A stretch of 64,000 nt of DNA. It comes from Halomicrobium zhouii (GTDB taxonomy: Archaea; Halobacteriota; Halobacteria; Halobacteriales; Haloarculaceae). The translations under genes were made by a program, and so were the position numbers. Numbering within the stretch: the first letter of the stretch is position 1; every line of letters starts with the position of its first letter. The notes beneath the pieces were generated by a model that was given only the letters and a program-made list of their open reading frames with translations, did not search any database and was not told where the DNA came from. Where the stretch lies: NCBI RefSeq assembly GCF_900114435.1, contig NZ_FOZK01000002.1, forward strand, positions 1,178,001-1,242,000, in the 5' to 3' direction. Of the stretch, positions 1 through 8,893 are shown piece by piece.

Positions 1-84
1 CGTCACGTCCGCGCCCGACTCGGCGAGCCGGCGGGCCGCGACGAGTCCCGCGAGTCCGCCACCGACCACGACGACGTCGCTCAT
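1..84 (-). CDS. FAD-dependent oxidoreductase, N-terminal fragment
   Basis: Only the first 28 codons are inside the window; the rest lies to the left. The start is the ATG at 84. The fragment begins MSDVVVVGGGLAGLVAARRL, a beta-strand followed by GxGxxG and a helix, which is the dinucleotide-binding fold of FAD (or NAD) oxidoreductases. The substrate cannot be told from this piece. It is divergent from the next gene, with 134 bases between the two starts. Protoporphyrinogen-oxidase-like, phytoene-desaturase-like and generic amine-oxidase-like proteins all begin this way. Confidence 0.75.
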   Translation of the reverse strand, partial: MSDVVVVGGGLAGLVAARRLAESGADVT

Positions 85-218
85 ACCGGTCGGTTCGACC
101 GTCTCCCGGAAAACCACACCGCCCCACTGGTCCGGTGTGGGGCGATGCGACGGGCGCGGCCAGCGCCCCGTCCGGCCGACATCGCACAGCACAAGGCACA
201 CGGCCGTGGACTCCCTGC

Positions 219-1406
219 ATGGACGACCCAGCTGATCACTCGCTCCACTGCCTCGACTGTGGCGCCACGTTCGATCCGTCCGGGGCGGTCTACCGGTGCC
301 CCGACTGCGACGGCCTGCTGGAGGTGGCCACGGACGACGAAGGACTCGGAGACGTCGACGCGGCGACGGTGCGGGGCCGCGACGACGACGGCCTCCACCG
401 GTACGCCGAGTTCCTGCCGTTCACTCGCGACACCGCCGTCAGCATCGACGAGGGAGCGACCCCGAGCGTGTCGTGTCCCGACCTGGCCGACGATCTGGGC
501 GTCGGAGCGCTACTGATCAAGGACGAAGGGCGGAATCCAACGGGCACAGTGGCCGACCGCGGCCTCTCGCTGGCCGTCACGGCCGCCGTTCGGCAGGGCG
601 CCGCCGACGTCGCACTGCCGACGACCGGCAACGGCGGGCAGTCGGCCGCGGCATACGCCGGCCGCGCCGGCATCGACTCGCACTCGTTCGTCCCGACGCG
701 CTGTCCGTTCGTCAACAAGGCGATGGTCAACGTCCACGGTGGCGACATGACGGTTGTCGAGGGACGCTACGCCGACGCGCTCGGCGCGTACGAGGACGCT
801 GTGGCTGACGCCGAGGAGTGGACGCCCGTCGGCCCAGCGTCGCCGTATCGTCGGGCGGGCGCCAAGACCGTCTACTTCGAATTCGCCGAGGCGCTCGGCT
901 GGGAAGCGCCCGACGCCGTCGTCGTGCCGGTCGGTCACGGGAACGTCATCGCGGGCATTCACGAAGCCGTCGACGACCTCGACGCAGCGGGTCTGGTCGA
1001 GGACGCCCCGCGCCTCTACGCCGTCCAGCCCGAGGGCTGTCCGCCGGTGTACGACCGCTGGGCCGAACAGGGGCAACTGGACTCGGTCGAGACGCCCGAC
1101 ACCATCGTCGGCCCCCTGGAGGTCGGCGACCCGGCCGCCGGGGCCCTGGCCGTCGACGCGGTCGACCGGACCGGCGGCCGGGCCGTGGTCGTCGACGACG
1201 ACGCCATCCTGGAGGCCGGCGCCGACGCGGCGAGCGAGACCGGCGTCGAAGTCGGCGCGACCGGGGGCGTCGCCGTCGCCGGCGCCCGTGCGCTCGCGGC
1301 CGACGGCCACCTGGAGTCCGACGATACCGTCGCGCTCGTCAATCCGATCGCCGGGAGCAAGGAGGCCGACCTGCTGCGGAGCTACCTGATGAGCCAGGGG
1401 ATGTAG
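219..1406 (+). CDS. Threonine-synthase-like fold type II protein lacking the PLP lysine
   Basis: A protein of 395 aa. The ATG at 219 is chosen because the zinc ribbon (C11, C14, C27, C30) follows at once and the extra upstream codons do not look protein-like. The rest matches threonine synthase: a KDEGRNPTG motif, a TTGNGGQSAAAYAGRAG phosphate-loop-like segment and a glycine-rich C-terminal half. In threonine synthases the segment after NPTG reads S-F-K-D-R-G, and that lysine forms the Schiff base with PLP. Here it reads T-V-A-D-R-G, with Ala112 (codon GCC at 552-554). The fold is therefore clear but normal PLP catalysis is doubtful. It may be a regulatory or binding paralogue. The true thrC is not in the window. 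Confidence 0.8.
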   Translation: MDDPADHSLHCLDCGATFDPSGAVYRCPDCDGLLEVATDDEGLGDVDAATVRGRDDDGLHRYAEFLPFTRDTAVSIDEGATPSVSCPDLADDLGVGALLIKDEGRNPTGTVADRGLSLAVTAAVRQGAADVALPTTGNGGQSAAAYAGRAGIDSHSFVPTRCPFVNKAMVNVHGGDMTVVEGRYADALGAYEDAVADAEEWTPVGPASPYRRAGAKTVYFEFAEALGWEAPDAVVVPVGHGNVIAGIHEAVDDLDAAGLVEDAPRLYAVQPEGCPPVYDRWAEQGQLDSVETPDTIVGPLEVGDPAAGALAVDAVDRTGGRAVVVDDDAILEAGADAASETGVEVGATGGVAVAGARALAADGHLESDDTVALVNPIAGSKEADLLRSYLMSQGM

Positions 1407-1442
1407 GAACGTGATGGACCAGTGGAACGGCGCGTCACCGGG

Positions 1443-2048
1443 TCAGTCGGCGGCGTGTCGCTTGGCCGTCGTGTAGGCCTCGCGGACTCGTTTGAAGGCG
1501 TCCTCGTCGCCGCCGCGGTCGGGGTGGACCTCCTTGACGCGGCGTCGGTAGGCTCGCTTGACCTCTTCTAGCGTCGCGCCTGCTGGGAGGCCGAGTTCGC
1601 GGAACGCCGCCGTCGCGGGGTGGACCTGGTCCCGTTCGACCTGCGTCCCGAACTCGACTTCCGGCGTCTCGAAGGGCAGACGCGCGCCGAGCTGGACGCC
1701 GGGCATCTCGTGTTCGACGAGCACCGGCGTCGTCGGCGACCGCTCGATGCGGTAGAACGCGCGCGCGTCGAAGGTGATGGCGACGTCGCGTTCCGGCAGG
1801 TAGAAGGCGACGTGCTGACCCTCGACGAAGTGGTCCTCCGCGTAGGACTCGTCGATGGCCTGGAGGTACGCCCGTAGCTCGTCGCGGCGCCGTCCCTCCC
1901 CGTCGCCCCGGCCGTCGCTCGTCGCCGTCGGCGTCGGGTATAGCCGGTTCGCGACGAGGAAGAGGCCGGCGACGACGACGCTGCCGAGTACGCCCAGCAG
2001 CGTGCCGACGAGGAGCCACTCCGGAAACGGTCCCAGTTCCGCGAGCAC
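1443..2048 (-). CDS. Membrane-anchored J-domain protein
   Basis: A protein of 201 aa. Residues 10-33 form one hydrophobic membrane segment. A charged linker and a middle domain of unknown fold follow. The last 55 or so residues are a J domain containing the HPDRGG signature, so the protein should stimulate an Hsp70 ATPase from the membrane surface. It lacks the Gly/Phe region and zinc fingers of full DnaJ, which this genome encodes separately at 35877-37016. It converges with the threonine-synthase-like gene and sits just downstream of the translation operon. The membrane partner is unknown. Confidence 0.8.
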   Translation of the reverse strand: MLAELGPFPEWLLVGTLLGVLGSVVVAGLFLVANRLYPTPTATSDGRGDGEGRRRDELRAYLQAIDESYAEDHFVEGQHVAFYLPERDVAITFDARAFYRIERSPTTPVLVEHEMPGVQLGARLPFETPEVEFGTQVERDQVHPATAAFRELGLPAGATLEEVKRAYRRRVKEVHPDRGGDEDAFKRVREAYTTAKRHAAD

Positions 2049-2114
2049 GTGCCCGCCTTGGCGGCGAGCGATTAAGAAAGAATCGCCACGGCCTCGCTGG
2101 CCAACGGCCGGTTC

Positions 2115-2870
2115 CTAACCGATGTAGCGCAGGTCCTCGTCCGACGGCGTCGCGGGTCCCTGCTCCATCTCCTGAATCTTTCGGACGACTTCCTCCATCT
2201 CCTCGGCACGCTCCTCCAGCGAGGCGTAATCGACGTCGAAGCCGATCAGGTCCTGGAGTATCTCCAGGACGGCCTGGGCGCTCTTGGGGTCGACGAGGTA
2301 GCCCGACGTCTCGCCCATCAGGCAGGCCGCGGGGACGTCACGCCGTTCACTCAGACCGAGCAAGAGCCCGGAGACGCCGACGATGCCGCCGGCGGGCTCG
2401 TTGTCGCGGAACTCCACGCCGACGTCCTCGAGTTCGTCGGTCAACGACTCGACCGTGGCCGCCCCGAGGACGTCGTACTCCTCGATGAGTTCACCGGTGG
2501 GGACGCCCCCCAGCGCGTACACCGTCTCGACGCCGACCTCCTCGGCGACGTCGAGGAAGGCGTCGGTGAGGCCGTAGTGGCCCACGTTGTCCTGGGCCTG
2601 GTGGTCGCCCGAGAGCACGAGCACGTCCTGGCCCTCGTCGGGCGTGACCGCGTGGAACTCGGCGTTGGCCAGTTCGGCGTGTCCGTCCTCGACGCTGACC
2701 TGCGGCGGGAAGTGCTGGGAGTACACCCGCGCGAGGAGTTCGCTCTCGAGTTCCTCGAGGAGGTGCTCGGCGGCCAGTTTGCCGACGTGGCCGACGCCCG
2801 GGAGCCCCTCGACCAGTACCGGCGCGTCGAGATCGACGTCCGCGACCCACTCGATTTCGAACTCGTCCAT
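2115..2870 (-). CDS. PAC2 family (proteasome assembly chaperone-like) protein
   Basis: A protein of 251 aa. It starts MDEFEIEWVADVDLDAPVLVEGLPGVGHVG (read here only as landmarks: an acidic start, then the LVEGLPGVGHVGKLA motif typical of the PAC2 family). It also has the YALGGVPTGEL and GLLLGLSERR segments seen in archaeal members, and a C-terminal coiled-coil-like stretch around residues 205-235. PAC2 proteins in eukaryotes help assemble 20S proteasomes; the archaeal role is not settled. It is the last gene of the L44e-S27e-aIF2alpha-Nop10 cluster, four bases after the nop10 stop, an arrangement common in archaea. Confidence 0.88.
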   Translation of the reverse strand: MDEFEIEWVADVDLDAPVLVEGLPGVGHVGKLAAEHLLEELESELLARVYSQHFPPQVSVEDGHAELANAEFHAVTPDEGQDVLVLSGDHQAQDNVGHYGLTDAFLDVAEEVGVETVYALGGVPTGELIEEYDVLGAATVESLTDELEDVGVEFRDNEPAGGIVGVSGLLLGLSERRDVPAACLMGETSGYLVDPKSAQAVLEILQDLIGFDVDYASLEERAEEMEEVVRKIQEMEQGPATPSDEDLRYIG

Positions 2871-2874
2871 GCGC

Positions 2875-3057
2875 CTAGTCGCGGCGTCGGCGCTTAAGAG
2901 ACCGTCGATACTTGCCGTGTGGGTCCTCGGGGTTGAAGGGCGCAGGAGCGCTGTTGACGGCGTCTGCGCCGCATTCTGGACAGGCGTCCGCCAGCGTGTA
3001 TACTGGACGGTCGTGGGCCGCGCGCCAGTCCGAGCAGACGTGGATGTCGGCGCGCAT
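2875..3057 (-). CDS. nop10: H/ACA ribonucleoprotein Nop10
   Basis: A protein of 60 aa, the normal length for Nop10. It has one zinc-ribbon half (CPECG), preceded by the YTL segment and followed by the basic tail PHGKYRRSLKRRRRD that is typical of archaeal Nop10. With Cbf5, Gar1 and L7Ae it forms H/ACA particles for rRNA pseudouridylation. It lies 20 bases downstream of aIF2alpha on the same strand and 4 bases upstream of the PAC2 gene, which fits cotranscription with translation genes. The assignment is secure from length, cysteine pair and tail. Confidence 0.93.
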   Translation of the reverse strand: MRADIHVCSDWRAAHDRPVYTLADACPECGADAVNSAPAPFNPEDPHGKYRRSLKRRRRD

Positions 3058-3077
3058 GGGTAGAAAGAACCGCTCGG

Positions 3078-3881
3078 TTACTCGTCTTCGACGTTACGCT
3101 CGCGGTGGAACCCGGTGGTCCCGCCGTGGCCGTCGACGACGGCACGGGCGCGGTCGGCGCTCTCTTCGAGCTGGGACTCGGCCTGCTTGTAGTCGGGGGC
3201 CTGCACGCGAATGCGGTACTCGGGCGAGCCGACGTAGGTCACTTCGAGGTCGACCTCCTCGGGCACCTCGCCGTTCCCCTCGGCGGCCTGCAGGGCCTCT
3301 TTGATGCACTCGACGCCGTCGCTCTCGGGACAGGTCAGGTCGACGTAGCCCGTGACCGTGACGTAGGGCACCGAGACGTTGTCCCGGGCGGTCTCGACGA
3401 TGGCGTCGATCTCGTCCTCGTCGAGGTCCGTGTCCTCGAGGGCCTCGTGGCCGTGGATGGCGGCCTGCTCGAACCCGTCGTACAGCGAGCCGAACTCGGC
3501 CAGCAGCGCGTTGGCGATGGCGGAGTACTGCTCGTCGTCCATGTCCTCGCCGAAGGCCAGTTCCATCCAGTTGTCGGCCTTCTGGGCGTTCTTCCACTCC
3601 TGGATCTTCTCCTTGCGCTGGTGGTCGTTGACGTCCTTGATCGAGAGGTTGATCTGCCGCGAGGACTCGTTGACGTCGAGCACCTTCACGACGACGGTCT
3701 GACCCTCGCTGACGTGGTCGCGGACGTTCTTGATCCACCCGCTGGCGACCTCACTGATGTGGACGAAACCGCGCTTGTCCTCGTACTCGTCGAGGTCGAC
3801 GTAGACGCCCCTGTCCTCGTTGACGTCGTCTACTTCGCCGACGGCGAGTTCGCCGGGTTCCGGCCAGCCACTGAACTTCAT
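3078..3881 (-). CDS. eif2a: Translation initiation factor aIF2, alpha subunit
   Basis: A protein of 267 aa, full length for the family. Residues 1-85 are an S1 RNA-binding domain ([20 protein letters not shown], then [17 protein letters not shown]). A helical middle and a C-terminal alpha-beta domain ([12 protein letters not shown]) that binds aIF2gamma follow. It is part of the heterotrimer that brings Met-tRNAi to the small ribosomal subunit, and the initiator tRNA is encoded only 5 kb away. The start ATG at 3881 overlaps the stop of the S27e gene (ATGA, three shared bases), so translation is probably coupled. Confidence 0.96.
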   Translation of the reverse strand: MKFSGWPEPGELAVGEVDDVNEDRGVYVDLDEYEDKRGFVHISEVASGWIKNVRDHVSEGQTVVVKVLDVNESSRQINLSIKDVNDHQRKEKIQEWKNAQKADNWMELAFGEDMDDEQYSAIANALLAEFGSLYDGFEQAAIHGHEALEDTDLDEDEIDAIVETARDNVSVPYVTVTGYVDLTCPESDGVECIKEALQAAEGNGEVPEEVDLEVTYVGSPEYRIRVQAPDYKQAESQLEESADRARAVVDGHGGTTGFHRERNVEDE

Positions 3882-4051
3882 CGGTGTGCGACGGTTTCGA
3901 GGACCTCACCCTCGATGTCCGCCTCGCCGCCGGTGGGCCGCACGAGCGTGTGGCCACAGACGGCGCAGGCGACCTCGGAGGCAGCCTTGCTGAAGACGGT
4001 CTGTTCGTTCTCACAGTCCGGACACTCGACCTTGAGGAAGCTTCCTGGCAT
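3878..4051 (-). CDS. rps27e: Small ribosomal subunit protein eS27 (S27e)
   Basis: A protein of 57 aa read on the minus strand from the ATG at 4051 to the TGA at 3878-3880. It begins [20 protein letters not shown] and carries the two CxxC pairs (CPDC and CAVC) of the S27e zinc ribbon, with the spacing and length expected for archaea. Its stop overlaps the start of aIF2alpha. It follows the L44e gene by three bases, the L44e-S27e-aIF2alpha order conserved in many archaea. The protein is short but unambiguous. Confidence 0.95.
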   Translation of the reverse strand: MPGSFLKVECPDCENEQTVFSKAASEVACAVCGHTLVRPTGGEADIEGEVLETVAHR

Positions 4052-4054
4052 GAT

Positions 4055-4333
4055 TTACTCCTGGAACGTCAGTCGGCCGGCGCGCCATCCCTCGCGGAGG
4101 TGGGCCTTGCCGCACTCGCTGCAGCGGTACTTCAGGTCCGTCTTCTTGGTGGGCTTGTCGCCACCGGGGACCTTCGAGAACTTGCCGTCGTTCCCGATGC
4201 CGGAGTTGCGCTTCTCCTGTCGGTCGATCCACTTCATCCCGGTCTGGCGGCCGGTACGGACCTTCTCGACCTCGTGTTCCTGGTGCTCGTTGCAGTGCGG
4301 ACAGTACGTATTGAACCGGCGTGGCATCTCCAT
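4055..4333 (-). CDS. rpl44e: Large ribosomal subunit protein eL42 (L44e)
   Basis: A protein of 92 aa starting [20 protein letters not shown], with CPHC and CSEC zinc pairs and the conserved [20 protein letters not shown] segment. This is a full-length archaeal L44e, part of the large subunit near the E site. It heads the operon. A TATA box, TTTTAA on the minus strand (4370-4375), lies about 37 bases upstream of the ATG, placing the transcript start near 4345 with a short leader. Confidence 0.96.
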   Translation of the reverse strand: MEMPRRFNTYCPHCNEHQEHEVEKVRTGRQTGMKWIDRQEKRNSGIGNDGKFSKVPGGDKPTKKTDLKYRCSECGKAHLREGWRAGRLTFQE

Positions 4334-4369
4334 AGATATCTACCTTACGGCGAGTTTAGACACGGTTGC

Positions 4370-4375
4370 TTAAAA
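4370..4375 (-). promoter_or_regulatory. TATA box of the L44e-S27e-aIF2alpha-Nop10-PAC2 operon
   Basis: TTTTAA read on the minus strand, in a locally AT-rich stretch within very GC-rich DNA. An archaeal TATA box centred 26-27 bases before the transcript start would place the start near 4345, leaving roughly a dozen leader bases before the ATG at 4333. Confidence 0.6.
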
Positions 4376-4433
4376 CCCGTTTGGTTCGGGTCGGGCCCGG
4401 TACCCGGCGATTCGGCCGTTTCGTGGGTCCGTC

Positions 4434-4661
4434 TCACACGAACAGCTCGGCCAGCTGGAGCAACAGCCCCGGCAAGACGACGAGCGCGAGGCCGACGACT
4501 AGCAGCACTGCGGGGAGGACCAGCAGTCCGGCCTCGGTCAGCAGCCACAGGCCCAGGCCGGCCAGCACTACCAGGAGGCCCACGGCGCGGAGTGCCCAGA
4601 CGAACGCTCCCTCGAACCCCGAGTCCGCCAGCAGTTCCGCGGCTTCGAGCGCTTCGTCCAT
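4434..4661 (-). CDS. Small membrane protein, unknown function
   Basis: A protein of 75 aa. An acidic N-terminal helix (MDEALEAAELLADSGFEGAF) is followed by two hydrophobic membrane segments (about residues 25-45 and 48-70). I do not recognise a family. It is supported by acidic N-terminal composition, by the two clean membrane segments, and by a TATA-like TTTAAC on the minus strand at about 4691-4696, which would give an almost leaderless transcript at 4661. It lies between the L44e promoter and the divergent small gene at 4790. Confidence 0.65.
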   Translation of the reverse strand: MDEALEAAELLADSGFEGAFVWALRAVGLLVVLAGLGLWLLTEAGLLVLPAVLLVVGLALVVLPGLLLQLAELFV

Positions 4662-4789
4662 GTTCGCCCCGACGTGACGCCCGCGCGACTGTTAAACCTG
4701 GTGGCGGGACGGTCCGTTCGCGCCGCGGACCAGTCCGCCGCTTCGCTCCCTTCGAAGTCACTAAGTAGAGCGTCCACAAACCCAGTCCC

Positions 4790-5050
4790 ATGAAGAAGCT
4801 GATCATCCACGGGAACCCCGGCGTCAGGAAGGGCGGCGTCATCGAGTACGACGGGGAGGAGTGGAACGTGTTCGCCGTCAACGTCCAGGGCGAGTGGCAC
4901 GGGCCCGAGGAACCACAGCTCTGGTGTACCATCGGCAAGGACGACGAGCACGAGACGTTCAAGTACCAGGACTACATCCCGATGCACCTGGAGACGGAGA
5001 ACGTCGACGCCGAGGCAGTCGACGTGATCCGGCGGAAGGCAGAGGCCTGA
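4790..5050 (+). CDS. Conserved haloarchaeal protein (HAH_0734-type)
   Basis: A protein of 86 aa starting MKKLIIHGNPGVRKGGVIEY. It is compact and acidic, with no membrane segment or signal peptide. I recognise it as the small haloarchaeal family named after HAH_0734, for which I know no function; the name is recalled, not checked. A TATA-like ACTAAGTAG lies about 30 bases upstream of the ATG, fitting a nearly leaderless transcript. It converges with the DUF2298 gene, with 23 bases between the stops. Confidence 0.8.
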   Translation: MKKLIIHGNPGVRKGGVIEYDGEEWNVFAVNVQGEWHGPEEPQLWCTIGKDDEHETFKYQDYIPMHLETENVDAEAVDVIRRKAEA

Positions 5051-5073
5051 GCGGCGCGCTGCCGCGTCATTTT

Positions 5074-7482
5074 CTATTCGGTTTCCCAGTGAGTCTCGAC
5101 CCGGTAGAGCGTCACCTCGCCCCACGTCCGGTGGACGCTCACGCCGTCGACGTCGCCGACGGTGATCTCGCCGTAGTTGTTGCGCTCGGCGGGGCCGACG
5201 TAGACGTAGCGGACGTCGTACTCCGCGAGCAGTGCGGCCTGCTGATCCGGCTCGCCGGTGTAGATGGTCTCGACGTGGCCGAGTCGCTCGCGGTAGACCG
5301 TCTTGTTGCGGTACTGGGCCTCGTGGTGCCAGCCGAGCACGGTCGGGATGCCGGTCATGCTGGCGGGCGCGCTCGACCCTTCGCCGTCGGGGGGATACCA
5401 GCTGTATCCCGCTGGAGTGCCGGTGACGATCGTCGGTCGCCCCTCGACGTTCGAATCGAGCCACCGGATGGCCTGGGCCTCGTCGGGGTGGCTCTCGTTC
5501 ATCCAGGCGCGCCCGTCCAGCGTGGGGCCGTCGCTCCCGGCGACGTCGTTGCCGGCGAAGTGCGAGGACAGCGCGAGGCCCGCGTACAGTGACGCCGAGA
5601 CGATCAGGACCGCGGCGAAGACGCGGGCGGCGGCGGGCTTCCACGTCGGGACTGACTGGGACGGCCAGCCGTCGAGAAACCCGGCCAGCGCGACGCCGGC
5701 GGCGACGGCCCAGAGCACCCACACCTGCATGTAGGTCTTGAAGACGGTGTTCATCCGGCCGACGTTCTCGGCGACGAAGGCGAACTCGACGAGGGTGACC
5801 AGCCCGGCGCCCGCGACGATCAGGACCATCTCGAAGCCGACGGGGGAAGGCCCCAGTGCGCCGTTCCGTCCGACGCGGGCCTCGAGGGCCTCGGCGGCCT
5901 CGGTGGCCTCGCTGACCTGGCCGCCATCGGAACTCGTCGTCGGCGCTGCTCGCACCCCGTCGAGGTGGACGGCGCCGCGCCGGAGCACCCAGCCGCCCAG
6001 GATCAGCGGGAGGAACAGGCCGAGCGCGGCCAGGTCGACCGACGCGGCGAACGCGGCGACCCCGAATGCGACGAGGGCGACGATCTGGGCGGTGTCGCGG
6101 TCCGTCGCGTCCGCGGTCCGGGCGTAGAGGTACGGGACGAACGCCGCCAGGAAGACGCCGTGGACGAGGAGGAGTTCGACAAGCGACGAGCGGTCGGGGA
6201 GGAATGCCACCTCCCGGCCGCTGGCTGCGCCGAGCCAGAAGGGGAGCGACCAGAGGAGGCCGAGCGCGATCACGACGACGGCGGCCCCCAGTCCGAGCGC
6301 GAGGCGAGCCCCCTCGTCGCGAAGCCTGGTCTCGTCAGGCTGGCCGCCGGCACCAGCGGGGAGCAGGCTCCGGGGGTCGGCCGGAGCCAGAATGACTGTG
6401 AGCGCCACCAGGCCGCCGACCGACGGGAACGACCAGGTGTTGACGACGGCGATCAGCCCGGCCAGCGGCGGGAGACAGCCGAGGAGGAGCGCGCGCCGTC
6501 GACGGACCTCGGCCGCGGGCGTCTGGTAGTAGGCGAAACAGAGCGCCGCGGCGAGCAGGAGGAAGGACGTGCTCATCATGTGGGCGTGCAGGTCGCCGTT
6601 GAGCCACGAGAAGAAGGGGAACTCGTCGATGACGAAGGCGGCGCTGGGCTCGAAGCCGGCGAAGTCGGCGACGTCGTCCTCGATGACGCGGCTGGCGTCC
6701 CAGTAGCCGAACTCGGAGGGACCGCCGTCGGCCAGCCCCTCGACGGGGAGTCCGCTCGTCTCGGCGAGCCAGTTCGCGGGGCCGTCGGGCAGGAACCAGA
6801 CGAGGAACTTCACGGGCGTCGAGAGGTTGCTCGCGATGCCGACGAAGAAGGCGCCGAACCCGCCCGCGGCGCGGCGGGAGATTCCCCGGTCGGCCGCGAC
6901 GGAGCCCGCGAGCCCGTAGACTGCGGTGACGAGCGCGGCGTAGAACCCCGCCAGCGCGAGGTTGTAGGCGTAGTGGCCCGCGGTTCCGGTAATCTTCGTC
7001 AGGATGGCGGCGACGAGGTGGCCACCGTAGTAGTAGGCGACGGGCTCGCCGGCGAACCACATGTCCTCTGGGGGCAGGCTGTCGGCCCGGAGGAGCGACT
7101 TCAGCAGGCCGAAGTCGAGGAACTTCTCGCCGCCGATGGGGCGGATGCCCGGGTCGGCCGACCTGATGGCGACGAGGAAGAGGAACGCGACGGTGAACAC
7201 CGCTGCGATCTCCAGGTAGAGCCCCCGGTCGACCGTCTCGCCGCGATAACCCGCGTAGGCCGCGAGGGCGACCAGGACGAGCACGCCGAGCCAGACGCCG
7301 GCGGTCAGCGACAGGCGGCCGACGAAGTAGGTGACCAGCCAGAGGACGGCGAGCGCCAGCGGCAACGCCACGCCCACGCCGCGGTCGGCGAAGCGGGGGA
7401 ACAGCGCGGTTGCGAGCGTCGCGCCCGCGTAGAGGAGGGCCAGGTAGACCAGTAGCCACAGCGCGACGAGACCGAATTCCAT
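5074..7482 (-). CDS. DUF2298 multi-spanning membrane protein (YYY family)
   Basis: A protein of 802 aa with about 14-16 hydrophobic segments. The family signature PPEDMWFAGEPVAYYYGGH lies around residues 150, followed by HYAYNLALAGFYA. The large soluble C-terminal tail (residues 640-802) contains WLDSNVEGRPTIVTGTP and Y-R dyads, as in membrane GT-C glycosyltransferase-like proteins. DUF2298 members are thought to be membrane glycosyltransferases, and the neighbouring divergent GT2 and GtrA genes suggest a shared role in polyprenol-linked sugar transfer. This is inference. The divergent intergenic region (7483-7632) carries AT-rich TATA-like sequence for both directions. Confidence 0.88.
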   Translation of the reverse strand: MEFGLVALWLLVYLALLYAGATLATALFPRFADRGVGVALPLALAVLWLVTYFVGRLSLTAGVWLGVLVLVALAAYAGYRGETVDRGLYLEIAAVFTVAFLFLVAIRSADPGIRPIGGEKFLDFGLLKSLLRADSLPPEDMWFAGEPVAYYYGGHLVAAILTKITGTAGHYAYNLALAGFYAALVTAVYGLAGSVAADRGISRRAAGGFGAFFVGIASNLSTPVKFLVWFLPDGPANWLAETSGLPVEGLADGGPSEFGYWDASRVIEDDVADFAGFEPSAAFVIDEFPFFSWLNGDLHAHMMSTSFLLLAAALCFAYYQTPAAEVRRRRALLLGCLPPLAGLIAVVNTWSFPSVGGLVALTVILAPADPRSLLPAGAGGQPDETRLRDEGARLALGLGAAVVVIALGLLWSLPFWLGAASGREVAFLPDRSSLVELLLVHGVFLAAFVPYLYARTADATDRDTAQIVALVAFGVAAFAASVDLAALGLFLPLILGGWVLRRGAVHLDGVRAAPTTSSDGGQVSEATEAAEALEARVGRNGALGPSPVGFEMVLIVAGAGLVTLVEFAFVAENVGRMNTVFKTYMQVWVLWAVAAGVALAGFLDGWPSQSVPTWKPAAARVFAAVLIVSASLYAGLALSSHFAGNDVAGSDGPTLDGRAWMNESHPDEAQAIRWLDSNVEGRPTIVTGTPAGYSWYPPDGEGSSAPASMTGIPTVLGWHHEAQYRNKTVYRERLGHVETIYTGEPDQQAALLAEYDVRYVYVGPAERNNYGEITVGDVDGVSVHRTWGEVTLYRVETHWETE

Positions 7483-7632
7483 TATCGGACACAGCGCAAG
7501 CCGGAACTATACGCTTTTTGAACGAACGTGCCCGTTCGACGCAACTGGGTCGGCCCCGGTCCAGCCACCCGGTTCGTGTGAGCGCGACGCATGTCGAACC
7601 GTTTTTACTCGCGCCCCGGGTGGACCAACGTA

Positions 7633-8400
7633 ATGGCGCGGTCCGTCGGTATCGTGGTCCCCGCGTTCAGGCCCGACGTCGAACGCCTCCGCCGGTACGT
7701 GTACGCCCTCGACGAGGCACTGGACCCGGCCGCGATCCGCATCGAACTGGACGACCCGAAGGAAGCCGTCCCCGGGGAGCTTGCGGACCTGCCGGCGACG
7801 GTCAACGCCGTCCCGTATCGTCGCGGGAAGGGCGCGGCCGTCACCGCGGGTTTCGAGGCGCTGGAGACCGACGTCCTCGCTTTCGCCGACGCCGACGGGT
7901 CGACGCCCGCCGAGTGGTTCGCCGTTATCGTGGACCGCGTTCGCGACGGCGAGGCGGACCTGGCCGTCGGCTCGCGGCGCCACCCCGACGCGACGGTCCA
8001 GAGCCACCAGACGCTCGCCCGGCGATTCCTGGGCGACGGGTTCGCCTGGCTCGCCGGTCAGTTGCTCGACGAGGCGCTGTACGACTACCAGTGCGGCGCG
8101 AAGGCCATCGACGCCGCGGCCTGGGAGATGGTGCGCGAGCACCTCTACGACGCTGGTTTCGCCTGGGACGTCGAACTCGTCGCCATGACCGCCGCCCTCG
8201 ACCTTCACATCGACGAGGTGCCCATCGAGTGGCAGGACCAGCCCGGGTCGACCGTCTCACCCGTCCGGACGTCGCTCCGGATGGCACGCGCGCTCGTGAC
8301 CGCGCGCCATCGCGCGAAACAGGTCAGGAACAGTCGCCTCCACACTGCCATCGCCGCCAGACGCGAGGAGCCCACGGCCCTCGTGGAGAAAGATGAGTGA
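7633..8400 (+). CDS. Family 2 glycosyltransferase (dolichyl-phosphate sugar synthase-like)
   Basis: A protein of 255 aa. The ATG at 7633 is preferred over one 14 codons earlier because MARSVGIVVPAFRPDVERL begins directly with the first beta-strand of the GT-A fold. The earlier codons overlap the TATA-like TTTTTA near 7603. The metal-binding motif appears as ADADGSTP, and the acceptor-side YQCGAKAID corresponds to the QCGFK motif of polyprenyl-phosphate sugar synthases. Its stop overlaps the gtrA-like start by eight bases, so the two products probably work together: one loads sugar on a polyprenol carrier and the other flips it. Confidence 0.88.
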   Translation: MARSVGIVVPAFRPDVERLRRYVYALDEALDPAAIRIELDDPKEAVPGELADLPATVNAVPYRRGKGAAVTAGFEALETDVLAFADADGSTPAEWFAVIVDRVRDGEADLAVGSRRHPDATVQSHQTLARRFLGDGFAWLAGQLLDEALYDYQCGAKAIDAAAWEMVREHLYDAGFAWDVELVAMTAALDLHIDEVPIEWQDQPGSTVSPVRTSLRMARALVTARHRAKQVRNSRLHTAIAARREEPTALVEKDE

Positions 8401-8851
8401 CTCGACGCCGGCCGTCGGTGAACTCCTCTCTGGCGTTCGCTTCGGGAAGTTCGCCTCCGTCGGCGTCGTCGGCGCCATCAGCGACAACACCGTCCTGGCC
8501 GTCCTCACGCTGCTCGTGGGCGTTCAGGAGATGTGGTCGAAGGCCGCGGGCATCGAGACGGCCATCCTCGTGATGTTCCTGGTCAACGAGCACTGGACGT
8601 TCGCCGGTGCCGGCGAGGCCGGCCGTGGCCCGCTGCTCAAGCGCCTGGTGAAGTCCCACCTCGTCCGCTCCGGCGGCGTCGCCATCCAGCTCACCGTCTA
8701 CTGGTTCCTGACCCAGCAGCTGGCCGTGGAACTGTGGGTTTTCGGCGTGGACCTGTGGTTCCTCGCCGCGAGCCCCATCGCCATCGGTATCGCCATGTTC
8801 GTCAACTACGTCTTCGAGAGCCTGTTCACCTGGCGAGTCCACGATACGTAA
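8393..8851 (+). CDS. GtrA family membrane protein
   Basis: A protein of 152 aa with four membrane segments and the family start (LLSGVRFGKFASVGVVGAISDN), plus a VNEHWTFAG segment that matches the NFxxxRxWVF motif of GtrA proteins. GtrA proteins are thought to flip polyprenyl-phosphate-linked sugars. It overlaps the GT2 gene by eight bases (ATGAGTGA), and this fusion-like pairing is common. It ends about 70 bases before the initiator tRNA. Confidence 0.9.
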   Translation: MSDSTPAVGELLSGVRFGKFASVGVVGAISDNTVLAVLTLLVGVQEMWSKAAGIETAILVMFLVNEHWTFAGAGEAGRGPLLKRLVKSHLVRSGGVAIQLTVYWFLTQQLAVELWVFGVDLWFLAASPIAIGIAMFVNYVFESLFTWRVHDT

Positions 8852-8893
8852 CACCGCGGGAGGCGTTCCCGGACGGCAGTTGGATCACAACCC

